Shown here one piece after another: positions 39,919 through 46,463 of a stretch of 46,463 bases of DNA. The stretch is from TMED27 sp050633165 (GTDB lineage Bacteria; Pseudomonadota; Alphaproteobacteria; Micavibrionales; Micavibrionaceae). The first letter of the stretch is position 1; every line of letters starts with the position of its first letter. The stretch lies in contig JBOEFZ010000039.1 in NCBI GenBank assembly GCA_050633165.1, positions 1-46,463 on the forward strand, written 5' to 3'. Made by a program: the position numbers and the translations under genes. The notes beneath the pieces are model-generated. The model was given only the letters and a program-made list of their open reading frames with translations, searched no databases and was not told the origin of the DNA.

Positions 39919-40953
39919 ATGACTACACCAAAAGATTCAAACATACGAGACACGCTACGAAAGAGAAGGCTAGAACACGAACAAAAACAACGTGAAATGC
40001 TTTCAAATCCAAGCCCTAGAGAGCAAGAGTTGTTGGATAGCCTTTCAAGACTAGAAAATCCTATCACAAAATTTCAAGAAGAATGGCTTCATGAAGTCTT
40101 TTCAGATGTAGGAAGGCTATTTAGAAATGCCGCGCTTGACCAGACAAAAGAAAGCTTAGGCGTTGGAGAGCCAGATACTGAGCTTGATAGATTTCAAATC
40201 GCTACAATTAGATTGATAGATACGATACACGGTTATTTTGCAGGCGATCATGCGGTTACACTATTTGATAACGCTAGGGCTGCATGTGAAGTTATTTCAG
40301 GCTTTACAAAAGCATTGCAACAACGAGGGGGACTTTTACCTCAAGACATACCGCTTATATACAAATCAGACAAAGAGATCGGTGAAGATGCCGATAAGCA
40401 CACCTTGATAAGCGCGGAGATGCACAAAGTATCAAGACAAAGGTCTAACGCTTCAAAGCATGCGAATAAAGATGCGAGAAAGGTATACTCATATTCCGAC
40501 ACTATGAATCTTTCCCATCTAATGTTTAGCATGGTACAAGATTATGAAACCTTACATTGTGCGCTTTTGAAGGCAGGATTGCTTGACACCGACACTGAAC
40601 GCCTATACCCGATTAAAAGAGCTTGGCTTGTTACAAATGCTCGCCAATATCGTAATATTTATCATTCAGCTTACTCCGGCTCAAATGCAGCCATTGATGA
40701 TGGTAGTATTGCCTCAACACTTACTAAGTTAAATTATCAATTCGACGAACAAGAGATAAACGTTCCTGCTGCAACCGTAGCATGCTTGCTGTTCCATAGA
40801 GAGGGCATGATGCGCCCATATGACTATGAGGCCAATAACCCTGTTCTAGAGACCATGAGCAAACTCAGAATTTGGCCTATCTCCATTAGCACACATGCTC
40901 GCGCGGTGCGTGACCCCAATGTTCTCAATTTAAATAGCACACCCGCACCTTAG
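39919..40953 (+). CDS. Orphan AT-rich gene, possibly horizontally acquired
   Basis: A 344-residue soluble protein with no recognised family. The N-terminus is a charged helix (RDTLRKRRLEHEQKQREMLS). A central segment VSRQRSNASKHANKD contains R-x5-H, compatible with a HEPN-type RNase motif (R-x4-6-H), but this short pattern occurs by chance often. Codon use differs from its neighbours: AGA/AGG arginine and A/T-ending codons are frequent, whereas lepA and the 41023 gene prefer GCG, CGG and TTG. It has its own near-consensus sigma70 promoter. These point to later acquisition, perhaps as a defence or toxin-like cargo gene, which is inference. Confidence 0.75.
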   Translation: MTTPKDSNIRDTLRKRRLEHEQKQREMLSNPSPREQELLDSLSRLENPITKFQEEWLHEVFSDVGRLFRNAALDQTKESLGVGEPDTELDRFQIATIRLIDTIHGYFAGDHAVTLFDNARAACEVISGFTKALQQRGGLLPQDIPLIYKSDKEIGEDADKHTLISAEMHKVSRQRSNASKHANKDARKVYSYSDTMNLSHLMFSMVQDYETLHCALLKAGLLDTDTERLYPIKRAWLVTNARQYRNIYHSAYSGSNAAIDDGSIASTLTKLNYQFDEQEINVPAATVACLLFHREGMMRPYDYEANNPVLETMSKLRIWPISISTHARAVRDPNVLNLNSTPAP

Positions 40954-40963
40954 CTGATTTGCG

Positions 40964-40995
40964 TTAACCCCTCCTAAACCTTTCCGCCCTATAAT
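40964..40995 (+). promoter_or_regulatory. Promoter of the 41023 gene: near-CtrA box plus TATAAT
   Basis: TTAA (40964-40967), CCCCTCC, TAAA (40975-40978) is one mismatch from the CtrA consensus, followed by a perfect -10 TATAAT at 40990-40995. The spacing is like the full boxes at 29745 and 41757. Confidence 0.5.
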
Positions 40996-41022
40996 GGGAA
41001 GGTAATAATTTGAGGGTATATT

Positions 41023-41733
41023 ATGCTTCCATTTGATCCGGTTACGCTTGGGACGGCGGCGATTTTAGTTGCGGGGGGTGGAAATCAGCTTTGTCAGATT
41101 CCGAAACCGGCGCAGATTAATGTTGTGCCGAAATCGGCGCCTGTGAAATATGATTATTCGCAGAGCCTTGCGCAGTTGCAGCAGCATAATGTGGATACGA
41201 TTAACCCCTATGGCTATGGCGCGAAGACGCATACGAATGGCTTTATGCGCGGGCAAATCAGCATGAGCGCGCAGGTGAAGTTGGATCACAAAATCCTGCC
41301 GCGTTATAACGCCGCGTGTGTTTGGTATGAGGATGTGACGTTGAGCATCGAAATTACGCCGGAGATTGTGATTGCGTCCGAGGTTGCGGCGGATCGGTGT
41401 CAGCATGCGGCGGTGAAAGAGCATGAGCTTAAGCACGTCACGGTCGATCGCAAAATCGTCAATAAATACGCCCGCACGATGGGGCAGAAGGTTTATGACG
41501 GCCTTAAGCAGCGCGGCTTTATTGCCGGTCCTGTGCCGCTTGAGCATGCGCAAGATACGATTAACCGGATGCAGCAAACGGTGATGCAGCTTGTGGAGCT
41601 GGAGCAAAAGAAGATGGAGATTGAGCGTGCGGAAGCGCAGCAAGCCGTAGATTCCCTAGAGGAATACACCCGCGTCAGCAATGAGTGTGAGAGCTTTAAG
41701 CACAAGCATAGCAGCGCATCGCGGCGGCGTTAG
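41023..41733 (+). CDS. Orphan protein with an HExxH zinc-protease-like motif
   Basis: A 236-residue protein. Residues 4-20 are mildly hydrophobic (FDPVTLGTAAILVAGGG) but not a convincing signal peptide. The middle (ITPEIVIASEVAADRCQHAA) leads into VKEHELKHVTVDRK, giving His-Glu-x-x-His near 134-138, the zincin metalloprotease signature, with an Asp four residues after. A C-terminal helix EQKKMEIERAEAQQAVDSLEEY is coiled-coil-like. Small proteases with HExxH are found in phage, predation and envelope systems; the substrate is unknown. I do not recognise the exact family. Codon use is of the local GCG-rich type. Confidence 0.7.
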   Translation: MLPFDPVTLGTAAILVAGGGNQLCQIPKPAQINVVPKSAPVKYDYSQSLAQLQQHNVDTINPYGYGAKTHTNGFMRGQISMSAQVKLDHKILPRYNAACVWYEDVTLSIEITPEIVIASEVAADRCQHAAVKEHELKHVTVDRKIVNKYARTMGQKVYDGLKQRGFIAGPVPLEHAQDTINRMQQTVMQLVELEQKKMEIERAEAQQAVDSLEEYTRVSNECESFKHKHSSASRRR

Positions 41734-41756
41734 GTTTTTATTTTTCTTAACGCCCG

Positions 41757-41841
41757 TTAAGGGTTTGTTAACCCCCCTCCTATATCATGTTCACATAACA
41801 ACAATAAACATGCGAACAACGCATATTTTGAAAACGGTAAT
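41757..41841 (+). promoter_or_regulatory. CtrA-type promoter and leader of the 41864 gene
   Basis: TTAA (41757-41760), GGGTTTG, TTAA (41768-41771), nine bases, TATATCATGT (41781-41790), identical in spacing and -10 sequence to the 29745 promoter. A further TTAA lies at 41747-41750. Then TTCACATAACAA is shared with the 45107 promoter, and ACGGTAAT at 41834-41841 is shared with both. Confidence 0.7.
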
Positions 41842-41863
41842 GTGTAATAAATGAGAGGGTGAT

Positions 41864-43111
41864 ATGGCGAACAAACCACCAAGAAGAGTAAGAATCGATC
41901 CTGATGTACGCTTTGCAGAGCTAGAAGCAGCATTTACAGGTGATACCAATGAAAACACAGCTCGATCCATTTATACATTTGCAGTCGGACGGCCAGAGTT
42001 TGCGGATCGCGTTGATGAGCTTTTCAAGGAACATGGGGTTACAGTTGACATCTCTGAACAGAAGGGCAAGCGAGGTAAGGTAGATAAAGTATACTCCTTT
42101 GAAATCGGTGAGCCAGCCAATGCGAATAATGCTCCAAATGATCCTACGGCAGGAACATATCCAGCGAATTCTACCGCCACACAAACAACTCAACCAGATA
42201 AACAATTTTATCCGGATGGGCTGACGGATGATGATCGGACATTGATTGATTCTCAGGATAAAGGGAAGATTGATGCGCGCCTTACAGATATTCAAACCAA
42301 CAAAGATTTTGGTGAAGGCGGGATTGCGTTTATTATTGCCGCGCTTTCGTTTTTTGCGGATGTGATTGGTGATCAGGATGGTCTAGCGCAGGCATCACAA
42401 GCCCATGGTACAGCACTACGTAACAATTTTGCGGCGACCACACGTAAAAACCTACAATATCAGGCGTTTAAGGCCAATGGTTTCAATACCACTACCCCTC
42501 CGGTAACAGCAGCTCCAGCAACCCCTCCGGTAACAGCAGCTCCAGCAACCCCTCCGGTAACAGCAGCTCCGGTAACCCCTCCGGTAACAGCAGCTCCAGC
42601 AACCCCTCCGGTAACAGCAGCTCCAGCAACCCCTCCGATAACAGCAGCTCCGGAATATGCCAAAATTCACGATTGGCAAGAGCTTCTTGACGGTGAAGGC
42701 GGGATGCGAACGGAATTTAAGAATAAAGCCGACGGTACGTTTTCCGATAAGCAGTTATTGCTAGAGGTTATTCGTGATTATCGGAATGAAACCGGCGAGA
42801 CCAATGCTTTCTCGGCTTTGGAAAACCGCCTTAATTCGGGGGATACATTTGTACAGTCCGCTGATTCCGTGATTGTTACCAATATGATTGCTACGGGGCT
42901 TAACAATCTTGATGGTGACAAGCCGACGGTTGGGGAATATATGGCTATCGTCAAGCCTGCCCTGGATCACCTTGAGGATACAAAAGATGCGGTTGTGATT
43001 GATCGGGCGAATAAGGCCGACGATGTGAAATACAGCACAAATGCGCAGGAAAATGCGGCGCGAGCTGCACTTGAAAACAACCTTGCCAATGTTGGCGCGC
43101 CAACGCGTTAG
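41864..43111 (+). CDS. Orphan protein with a Thr-Pro-Pro-Val-Thr repeat linker
   Basis: A 415-residue protein without signal peptide. The N-terminal domain (about 1-80) is charged and mixed. A Thr/Asn/Ala linker precedes a second domain at about 108-205 (GIAFIIAALSFFADVIG). At residues 211-264 there are six copies of the nine-residue unit TPPVTAAPA with small changes. A C-terminal helical domain (about 265-415) follows. The repeat looks like an extended, flexible spacer between two folded parts, as in surface or secreted proteins. Function unknown. ATG 41864 is preceded by gagaggg. The stop overlaps the stop of the convergent metB-like gene by a few bases. Confidence 0.75.
   Translation: MANKPPRRVRIDPDVRFAELEAAFTGDTNENTARSIYTFAVGRPEFADRVDELFKEHGVTVDISEQKGKRGKVDKVYSFEIGEPANANNAPNDPTAGTYPANSTATQTTQPDKQFYPDGLTDDDRTLIDSQDKGKIDARLTDIQTNKDFGEGGIAFIIAALSFFADVIGDQDGLAQASQAHGTALRNNFAATTRKNLQYQAFKANGFNTTTPPVTAAPATPPVTAAPATPPVTAAPVTPPVTAAPATPPVTAAPATPPITAAPEYAKIHDWQELLDGEGGMRTEFKNKADGTFSDKQLLLEVIRDYRNETGETNAFSALENRLNSGDTFVQSADSVIVTNMIATGLNNLDGDKPTVGEYMAIVKPALDHLEDTKDAVVIDRANKADDVKYSTNAQENAARAALENNLANVGAPTR
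42494..42655 (+). repeat. Six tandem copies of a 27-bp coding repeat
   Basis: Units start at 42494, 42521, 42548, 42575, 42602 and 42629, each opening ACCCCTCCGGTAACAGCAGC (the last has GATAAC), followed by TCCAGCA or a variant. They are in frame, nearly identical at DNA level including third positions, so the array expanded recently and its copy number is probably variable. Confidence 0.95.
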
Positions 43112-44268
43112 AGCGCGTTGAGTGCCGCGCTTAAATCATCAATTAGATCATCTACATGTTCGATACCAATGGACAGGCGGAGGAGCTGGTCGGTTACGCC
43201 GGCTTTTTCGCGTGCCTCGGCGCCCATGGAGACGTGGGTCATGGAGGCGGGGTGGTTGATGAGGCTTTCGGTGCCGCCTAAGCTTTGCGCGAGGCAGAAG
43301 AGCTCTAGCGCCTCGACGAAAATGGCGGCTTGTGACGCGTCTCCCGCGAGTTCGAAGCTTAGCATTGCGCCCGAGCCTTCTTGTTGTTTTTGCGCGATTT
43401 CGTATCCCGCGTGGCTTTTCAGGCCGGGATAGTAGACGCGGGCGACTTTTTCATGATTATCGAGGAATGTGGCGATTTTTTGTGCGTTTTCTTGGGCGCG
43501 ATGGACGCGGAGTTCCAGCGTTCTGAGGCCGCGCAGGGTCATATAGCTGTCGAAGGGTGCGCCGATTGTGCCCAAGGAGTTATTCCAGAGTTTGAGCGTG
43601 TCCAGCAGTTCGGCATTATTCGTTATCACAGATCCGCCGACAACGTCGCTATGGCCGTTGAGGAATTTTGTGTTGGAATGCCAGACGATATCCGCGCCGA
43701 GCTTTAGCGGTTGTTGCAGCATGGGGGAGAGGAAGGTGTTATCCACCACGACCAGCGCGTCACTATTCAACTGCTTCACTTTATCACTGATCAACTGGAT
43801 ATCGGCGATGCGCATGACGGGGTTGGATGGCGTTTCGATAAGGACCATGGCGGCGGGCTCGGAGAGGGCTTCTTCCAATGCCGCTTCGCTATATTGATCG
43901 ATGAATTTGAGCTTGAAATGCCCTTTTTCCGCAAGCGCGCGGATGAGCCAATAGGCGCGACCATAGCAATCATAGGGCGCGATGACGAGGTCTTCGGGAT
44001 TGAGAAGGTGCAAAATAAGCGTGAGCGCCGCCATGCCGGAGGAAGTTATGCATGCCCCTACCCCGCCCTCGAGTTCCGTGAGGGCATCGGCGAGGGTGTC
44101 GCGCGTCGGGTTGGAGGTGCGGGAATATTCGTAAGGTTGACGCTTATCAATCCCCTCAATCGCGTAGGTCGAGGAGAGGTAAAGCGGCGGCATCACCGCA
44201 TGATGCGCGGGGTCTGAGCCTACGCCGGTTTGTACGGCAATTGTTCGTCTTTTCTTTTGATCGGTCAT
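43108..44268 (-). CDS. metB: Cystathionine gamma-synthase / O-succinylhomoserine lyase type Cys/Met PLP enzyme
   Basis: A PLP enzyme of the Cys/Met metabolism family, 386 residues from the Met before TDQKKR. Visible are TGVGSDPAHHAVMPPLYLSS, YSRTSNPTRD (cofactor phosphate contact), ITSSGMAAL, ETPSNP, VVDNTF and the PLP lysine Lys201 in HSNTKFLNGHSD, with SLGGTESLINHP near the C-terminus. Members make cystathionine or homocysteine from activated homoserine, or split cystathionine; sequence alone does not settle which. The MetB-like choice is from overall resemblance, with MetC/MetZ as alternatives. A longer frame (start 44304) adds an unlikely MCSAAAFCYNFP leader. The stop codons of this gene and the 41864 gene overlap. 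Confidence 0.88.
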   Translation of the reverse strand: MTDQKKRRTIAVQTGVGSDPAHHAVMPPLYLSSTYAIEGIDKRQPYEYSRTSNPTRDTLADALTELEGGVGACITSSGMAALTLILHLLNPEDLVIAPYDCYGRAYWLIRALAEKGHFKLKFIDQYSEAALEEALSEPAAMVLIETPSNPVMRIADIQLISDKVKQLNSDALVVVDNTFLSPMLQQPLKLGADIVWHSNTKFLNGHSDVVGGSVITNNAELLDTLKLWNNSLGTIGAPFDSYMTLRGLRTLELRVHRAQENAQKIATFLDNHEKVARVYYPGLKSHAGYEIAQKQQEGSGAMLSFELAGDASQAAIFVEALELFCLAQSLGGTESLINHPASMTHVSMGAEAREKAGVTDQLLRLSIGIEHVDDLIDDLSAALNAL

Positions 44269-44323
44269 AGGGAAGTTGTAGCAAAAAGCAGCGGCGGAGC
44301 ACAAGCAAAAGCGCGTAAGCCCA

Positions 44324-44355
44324 TTAACGTCACCTTAATCTCTTTTCTTTATTAT
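44324..44355 (+). promoter_or_regulatory. CtrA-type promoter of the 44381 gene
   Basis: TTAA (44324-44327), CGTCACC, TTAA (44335-44338), then TATTAT at about 44350-44355. The start codon is 43 nt after the box. Confidence 0.6.
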
Positions 44356-44380
44356 ATTTAGAGCATCAGGAGAGGTGGGT

Positions 44381-44932
44381 ATGGATCCGCAACAAAGAGA
44401 ATTGGTTGAGAAAATTATTGAGTGGCGGCATACGTTTGTCGCCAACGGTTTGACCGATGAAACAAAAGAATTAGCAAACGACATCGCACAAGGGTTTGAA
44501 GAACGGTATGAAAATGGCACCAGTGGCATGTCTTACTTCACTTTACAAAATGCCCGCAATTTTTATGACGTTGCTGGTAATGATGCTGCGCAGGCGCATA
44601 TGGAAACCGAGCTGGAAAACTATAACTTCACAGGCGGCAGAACATTGGAAACTTTTGTTCAAGACATGATGGCAAGCGGCAACGTCGCGGAGGCCGCGGG
44701 AATAGTTGCAATTTGGGAAGACCCGAAAAACCCCGACACGCCGTCGTGGAAATCCATTCAGGATGATTTGCAGGGGCAAGGATTTCAAAATGCCGCTCTG
44801 AGCGATCTCCAGTATATGTTCGCCCGCGCCCATAGTGGGGAAACTTTCAATACGCAAGAGCCTGCACAGGTTATGGTCGCGGATTATCAGCCCGACACCC
44901 CTAAAGCCGAGCTCTCTTCTATGATGGTTTAG
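44381..44932 (+). CDS. Orphan soluble helical protein
   Basis: A 183-residue acidic protein, mostly helical by pattern (RELVEKIIEWRHTFVANGLT; ETKELANDIAQGFEERYE; LETFVQDMMASGNVAEAAGI). No signal peptide, membrane segment or motif that I recognise. ATG 44381 is set by the aggagagg ribosome site at 44368-44375; the GTG at 44375 falls inside it. It has its own CtrA-type promoter, and lies divergent from metB. The next 277 nt up to the 45219 gene holds only the next promoter and nothing coding that I can see. Confidence 0.75.
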   Translation: MDPQQRELVEKIIEWRHTFVANGLTDETKELANDIAQGFEERYENGTSGMSYFTLQNARNFYDVAGNDAAQAHMETELENYNFTGGRTLETFVQDMMASGNVAEAAGIVAIWEDPKNPDTPSWKSIQDDLQGQGFQNAALSDLQYMFARAHSGETFNTQEPAQVMVADYQPDTPKAELSSMMV

Positions 44933-45106
44933 CCGTCGCCAAGCAACCTTCGCATCGCCCAAAACAAAACGAGAATTGAACGCATAAATGAAGGGACTGC
45001 ATAGCAGAAGATGAATGCACTCAAACAGCGTAAGTCTTTGTTATTTCACCCACAACTTCCTATTTCATGTATTTAAAACAAAAAATTTAGCAAAAAATGT
45101 TTTTTG

Positions 45107-45181
45107 TTAAGAGGCCATTAACCTTTTTACCTCACAATATTCACATAACAATAAAAAGGCTTTTGAACTTAAAACGGTAAT
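45107..45181 (+). promoter_or_regulatory. CtrA-type promoter and leader of the 45219 gene
   Basis: TTAA (45107-45110), GAGGCCA, TTAA (45118-45121), followed by CACAATAT as a weak -10. Downstream TTCACATAACAA (45140-45151) and AAAACGGTAAT (45171-45181) match the leader of the 41864 gene. A long AT-rich stretch lies upstream. Confidence 0.65.
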
Positions 45182-45218
45182 TTAAATTTTTGAAAGACAT
45201 AAAGAGAGGGTGAAAACT

Positions 45219-46445
45219 ATGGCAGTTACAATTAACAAAGAAGGTGCAGATAGAGCATTACAAGAAAAGGTTCAACAGATTCTAAAAGCAATCAATCCTG
45301 ATGCACTACCGCGATATGGCGTTGATGGTGATTTCGGAGGAGAGTCCACAGAGGCCGCAATCAAACAGCTCGCAAAGCATTTCCCTAATTTTGATGGTGA
45401 AATTACACTTTCGGGGCTTGTTGATGCACTTGGCCCTATTGCCGAGCAAAAGCTTGAAGCGGAGCGCGAGGCTTTTGTTGCGGATAACAGGCCGGAAGTG
45501 AACGCGGAAACTTTTGCTAGTGCGACCTCAGATCAGAAAAAGTATATGCAAGAATTATTGGGGGTTAAGCCGGATGGAATTGTTGGCCCTAAAACGATGG
45601 GTGCCATTTACGATCAATTGGACATTCCAGAAGATGTAAAGCTTGCCGATCTTCCTATGGCTGACGTTCTTACAGCATTAGAAGAGGTATATATTGACCC
45701 CGAGAGTGCTGGTGGTTTCCGTTTTGCGGATGGAACACAGATCGAAAGCCCGACAGCAAACACCGCTGCTGATGCTTTGTTGGCAGAAGCGCATTCACGT
45801 GCTGACGATCCGAAATACGGAGAGGAAGAAGCAGCCTATATTATCAGACAAGCGGAAGATCGGGCGGAGCAGATCAAAGGGCTGGATGTTACTGCGGCTA
45901 AATCCGGTGAAGGTTTAATCAAAATTGCCAAGCGGACGATGGCGGAGCAGATTGAAGCGCGGACACAAGAACTTTTGAAAGATGGTTTAGTACGTGAAGG
46001 TAAAGAGACCATCCACTATACTGGTGATTGTGCCTATGATGACGCAAGAGATCGTGCAGCCATAGAAGCAGCGCAGTCGATTGTGGCGGTGAATCCGCAT
46101 CAAAATTGGGATGTTGACGCCAATGCCAATGATGTTGGCCTTGGGGAATTTGTTGTCATCCCCGACACGTTAGACCCGAATGCGCCGACATTGGACTGGA
46201 ATGCTTTGCACATTCCCGGCGTATCGAAAAGTACGTGTGAGGAGAAAAGCAGTTGCCCAGCAGGGATTACTACAACTTTTGAAGTCGTTACCGTACCGGA
46301 ACTTCCTGAGGAAATACCATGCGATACCTTAGAACCCATCCCGAATACAAACGCTTATCAGTATGTTATTCCAGGCGGATGCGGCCAACGACCAGACGGG
46401 GATGGCGGCTCTGCATCAAAAGGCGGCGGATTTGCTCCTAGTTAG
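45219..46445 (+). CDS. Orphan protein with two peptidoglycan-binding-like motifs
   Basis: A 408-residue protein without signal peptide. The N-terminus (YGVDGDFGGESTEAAIKQLA near 31-50) and a second site (LLGVKPDGIVGPKTMGAI near 114-131) both match the pattern of PG_binding_1 domains (hydrophobic-x-x-D-G-x-(F/V)-G-x-x-T-x-x-A-(V/I)), which bind peptidoglycan. The middle (170-270) is helical and charged. The C-terminal third has several cysteines (TGDCAYDDARD, STCEEKSSCPAG, EIPCDTLEP, GGCGQRP), a pattern of possible disulfides, and ends with a Gly/Ser-rich tail GDGGSASKGGGFAPS. Cysteines plus cell-wall motifs without a Sec signal suggest non-classical export or release by lysis. ATG 45219 is set by the gagaggg site at 45204-45210. 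Confidence 0.75.
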   Translation: MAVTINKEGADRALQEKVQQILKAINPDALPRYGVDGDFGGESTEAAIKQLAKHFPNFDGEITLSGLVDALGPIAEQKLEAEREAFVADNRPEVNAETFASATSDQKKYMQELLGVKPDGIVGPKTMGAIYDQLDIPEDVKLADLPMADVLTALEEVYIDPESAGGFRFADGTQIESPTANTAADALLAEAHSRADDPKYGEEEAAYIIRQAEDRAEQIKGLDVTAAKSGEGLIKIAKRTMAEQIEARTQELLKDGLVREGKETIHYTGDCAYDDARDRAAIEAAQSIVAVNPHQNWDVDANANDVGLGEFVVIPDTLDPNAPTLDWNALHIPGVSKSTCEEKSSCPAGITTTFEVVTVPELPEEIPCDTLEPIPNTNAYQYVIPGGCGQRPDGDGGSASKGGGFAPS

Positions 46446-46463
46446 GTAGCGTACTCATAAATT

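Noticed and set aside
42494..42655. CRISPR-like array
   Set aside because: Units abut without spacers and are in frame with a coding sequence.
42452..42679. Minus-strand Cys/Tyr/Arg-rich ORF and an Ala/Val/Gly-rich one opposite the 27-bp repeats
   Set aside because: Both are antisense readings of the tandem array and have no ribosome site or promoter.

Overview
The window is bacterial and most likely from an alphaproteobacterium. The evidence is a ChpT-type histidine phosphotransferase beside a chemotaxis operon, several perfect CtrA-type boxes (TTAA-N7-TTAA) placed upstream of genes, an alphaproteobacterial-style ribosomal protein S21, and genes packed in operons. I cannot assign an order or genus. 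Many proteins on the right side are orphans that I do not recognise, so the lineage may be poorly sampled.

Region 1 (1-13.8 kb) is an arginine biosynthesis cluster lying between two parts of a Yej-type peptide ABC transporter: the yejE permease end at 1-345 and yejF ATPase at 12037-13641. In order it holds a GNAT-like protein, an M20 amidohydrolase, a P-loop protein, argC, argB, argD, argF, argG and argH, then a small exported His/Glu-rich protein. No argA or argJ is recognisable, so the N-acylating first step is unassigned. A strong promoter and a 14-codon ORF ending Arg-Arg-Arg-Pro-Arg-stop, which runs into a terminator-like hairpin, lie just upstream of the P-loop gene. This looks like an arginine attenuation leader. 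Nearly every arg intergenic gap carries a long imperfect palindrome whose arms begin (A)ACCAC. One palindrome encloses an intact GxxExxY (PD-(D/E)XK-like) nuclease gene, and another, before the phosphomannomutase gene, encloses an internally deleted remnant of the same gene. Together they look like an autonomous element, a deletion derivative and minimal hairpin derivatives.

Region 2 (13.8-29.5 kb) is housekeeping: aquaporin Z, ribosomal protein S21, an exported orphan, an M24 aminopeptidase P, a membrane J-domain protein, galU, phosphomannomutase/phosphoglucomutase, chpT, the operon cheA-cheW-cheY-cheB-cheR, and purH. The CheA is a hybrid with a C-terminal receiver domain and a FliM-like motif in its linker. 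A CtrA-type box precedes cheA.

Region 3 (29.5-46.4 kb) is mainly orphan genes interrupted by lepA and a metB-like gene. It includes a 1897-codon ORF with an internal poly-Asn microsatellite containing a 13-N gap, a pair of small paralogues, a 60-aa protein, an AT-rich gene with its own sigma70 promoter, an HExxH-motif protein, a protein with six copies of a 9-residue repeat, and a protein with two peptidoglycan-binding-like motifs. Six of these genes, and cheA, have a perfect TTAA-N7-TTAA box 43-160 nt upstream. Three share further leader motifs, notably ACGGTAAT shortly before the start codon. I propose that they form a CtrA-controlled set of unknown function; this is the main candidate for an undescribed system, together with the palindrome/nuclease family. 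I saw no tRNA, rRNA, CRISPR array or conventional IS transposase.
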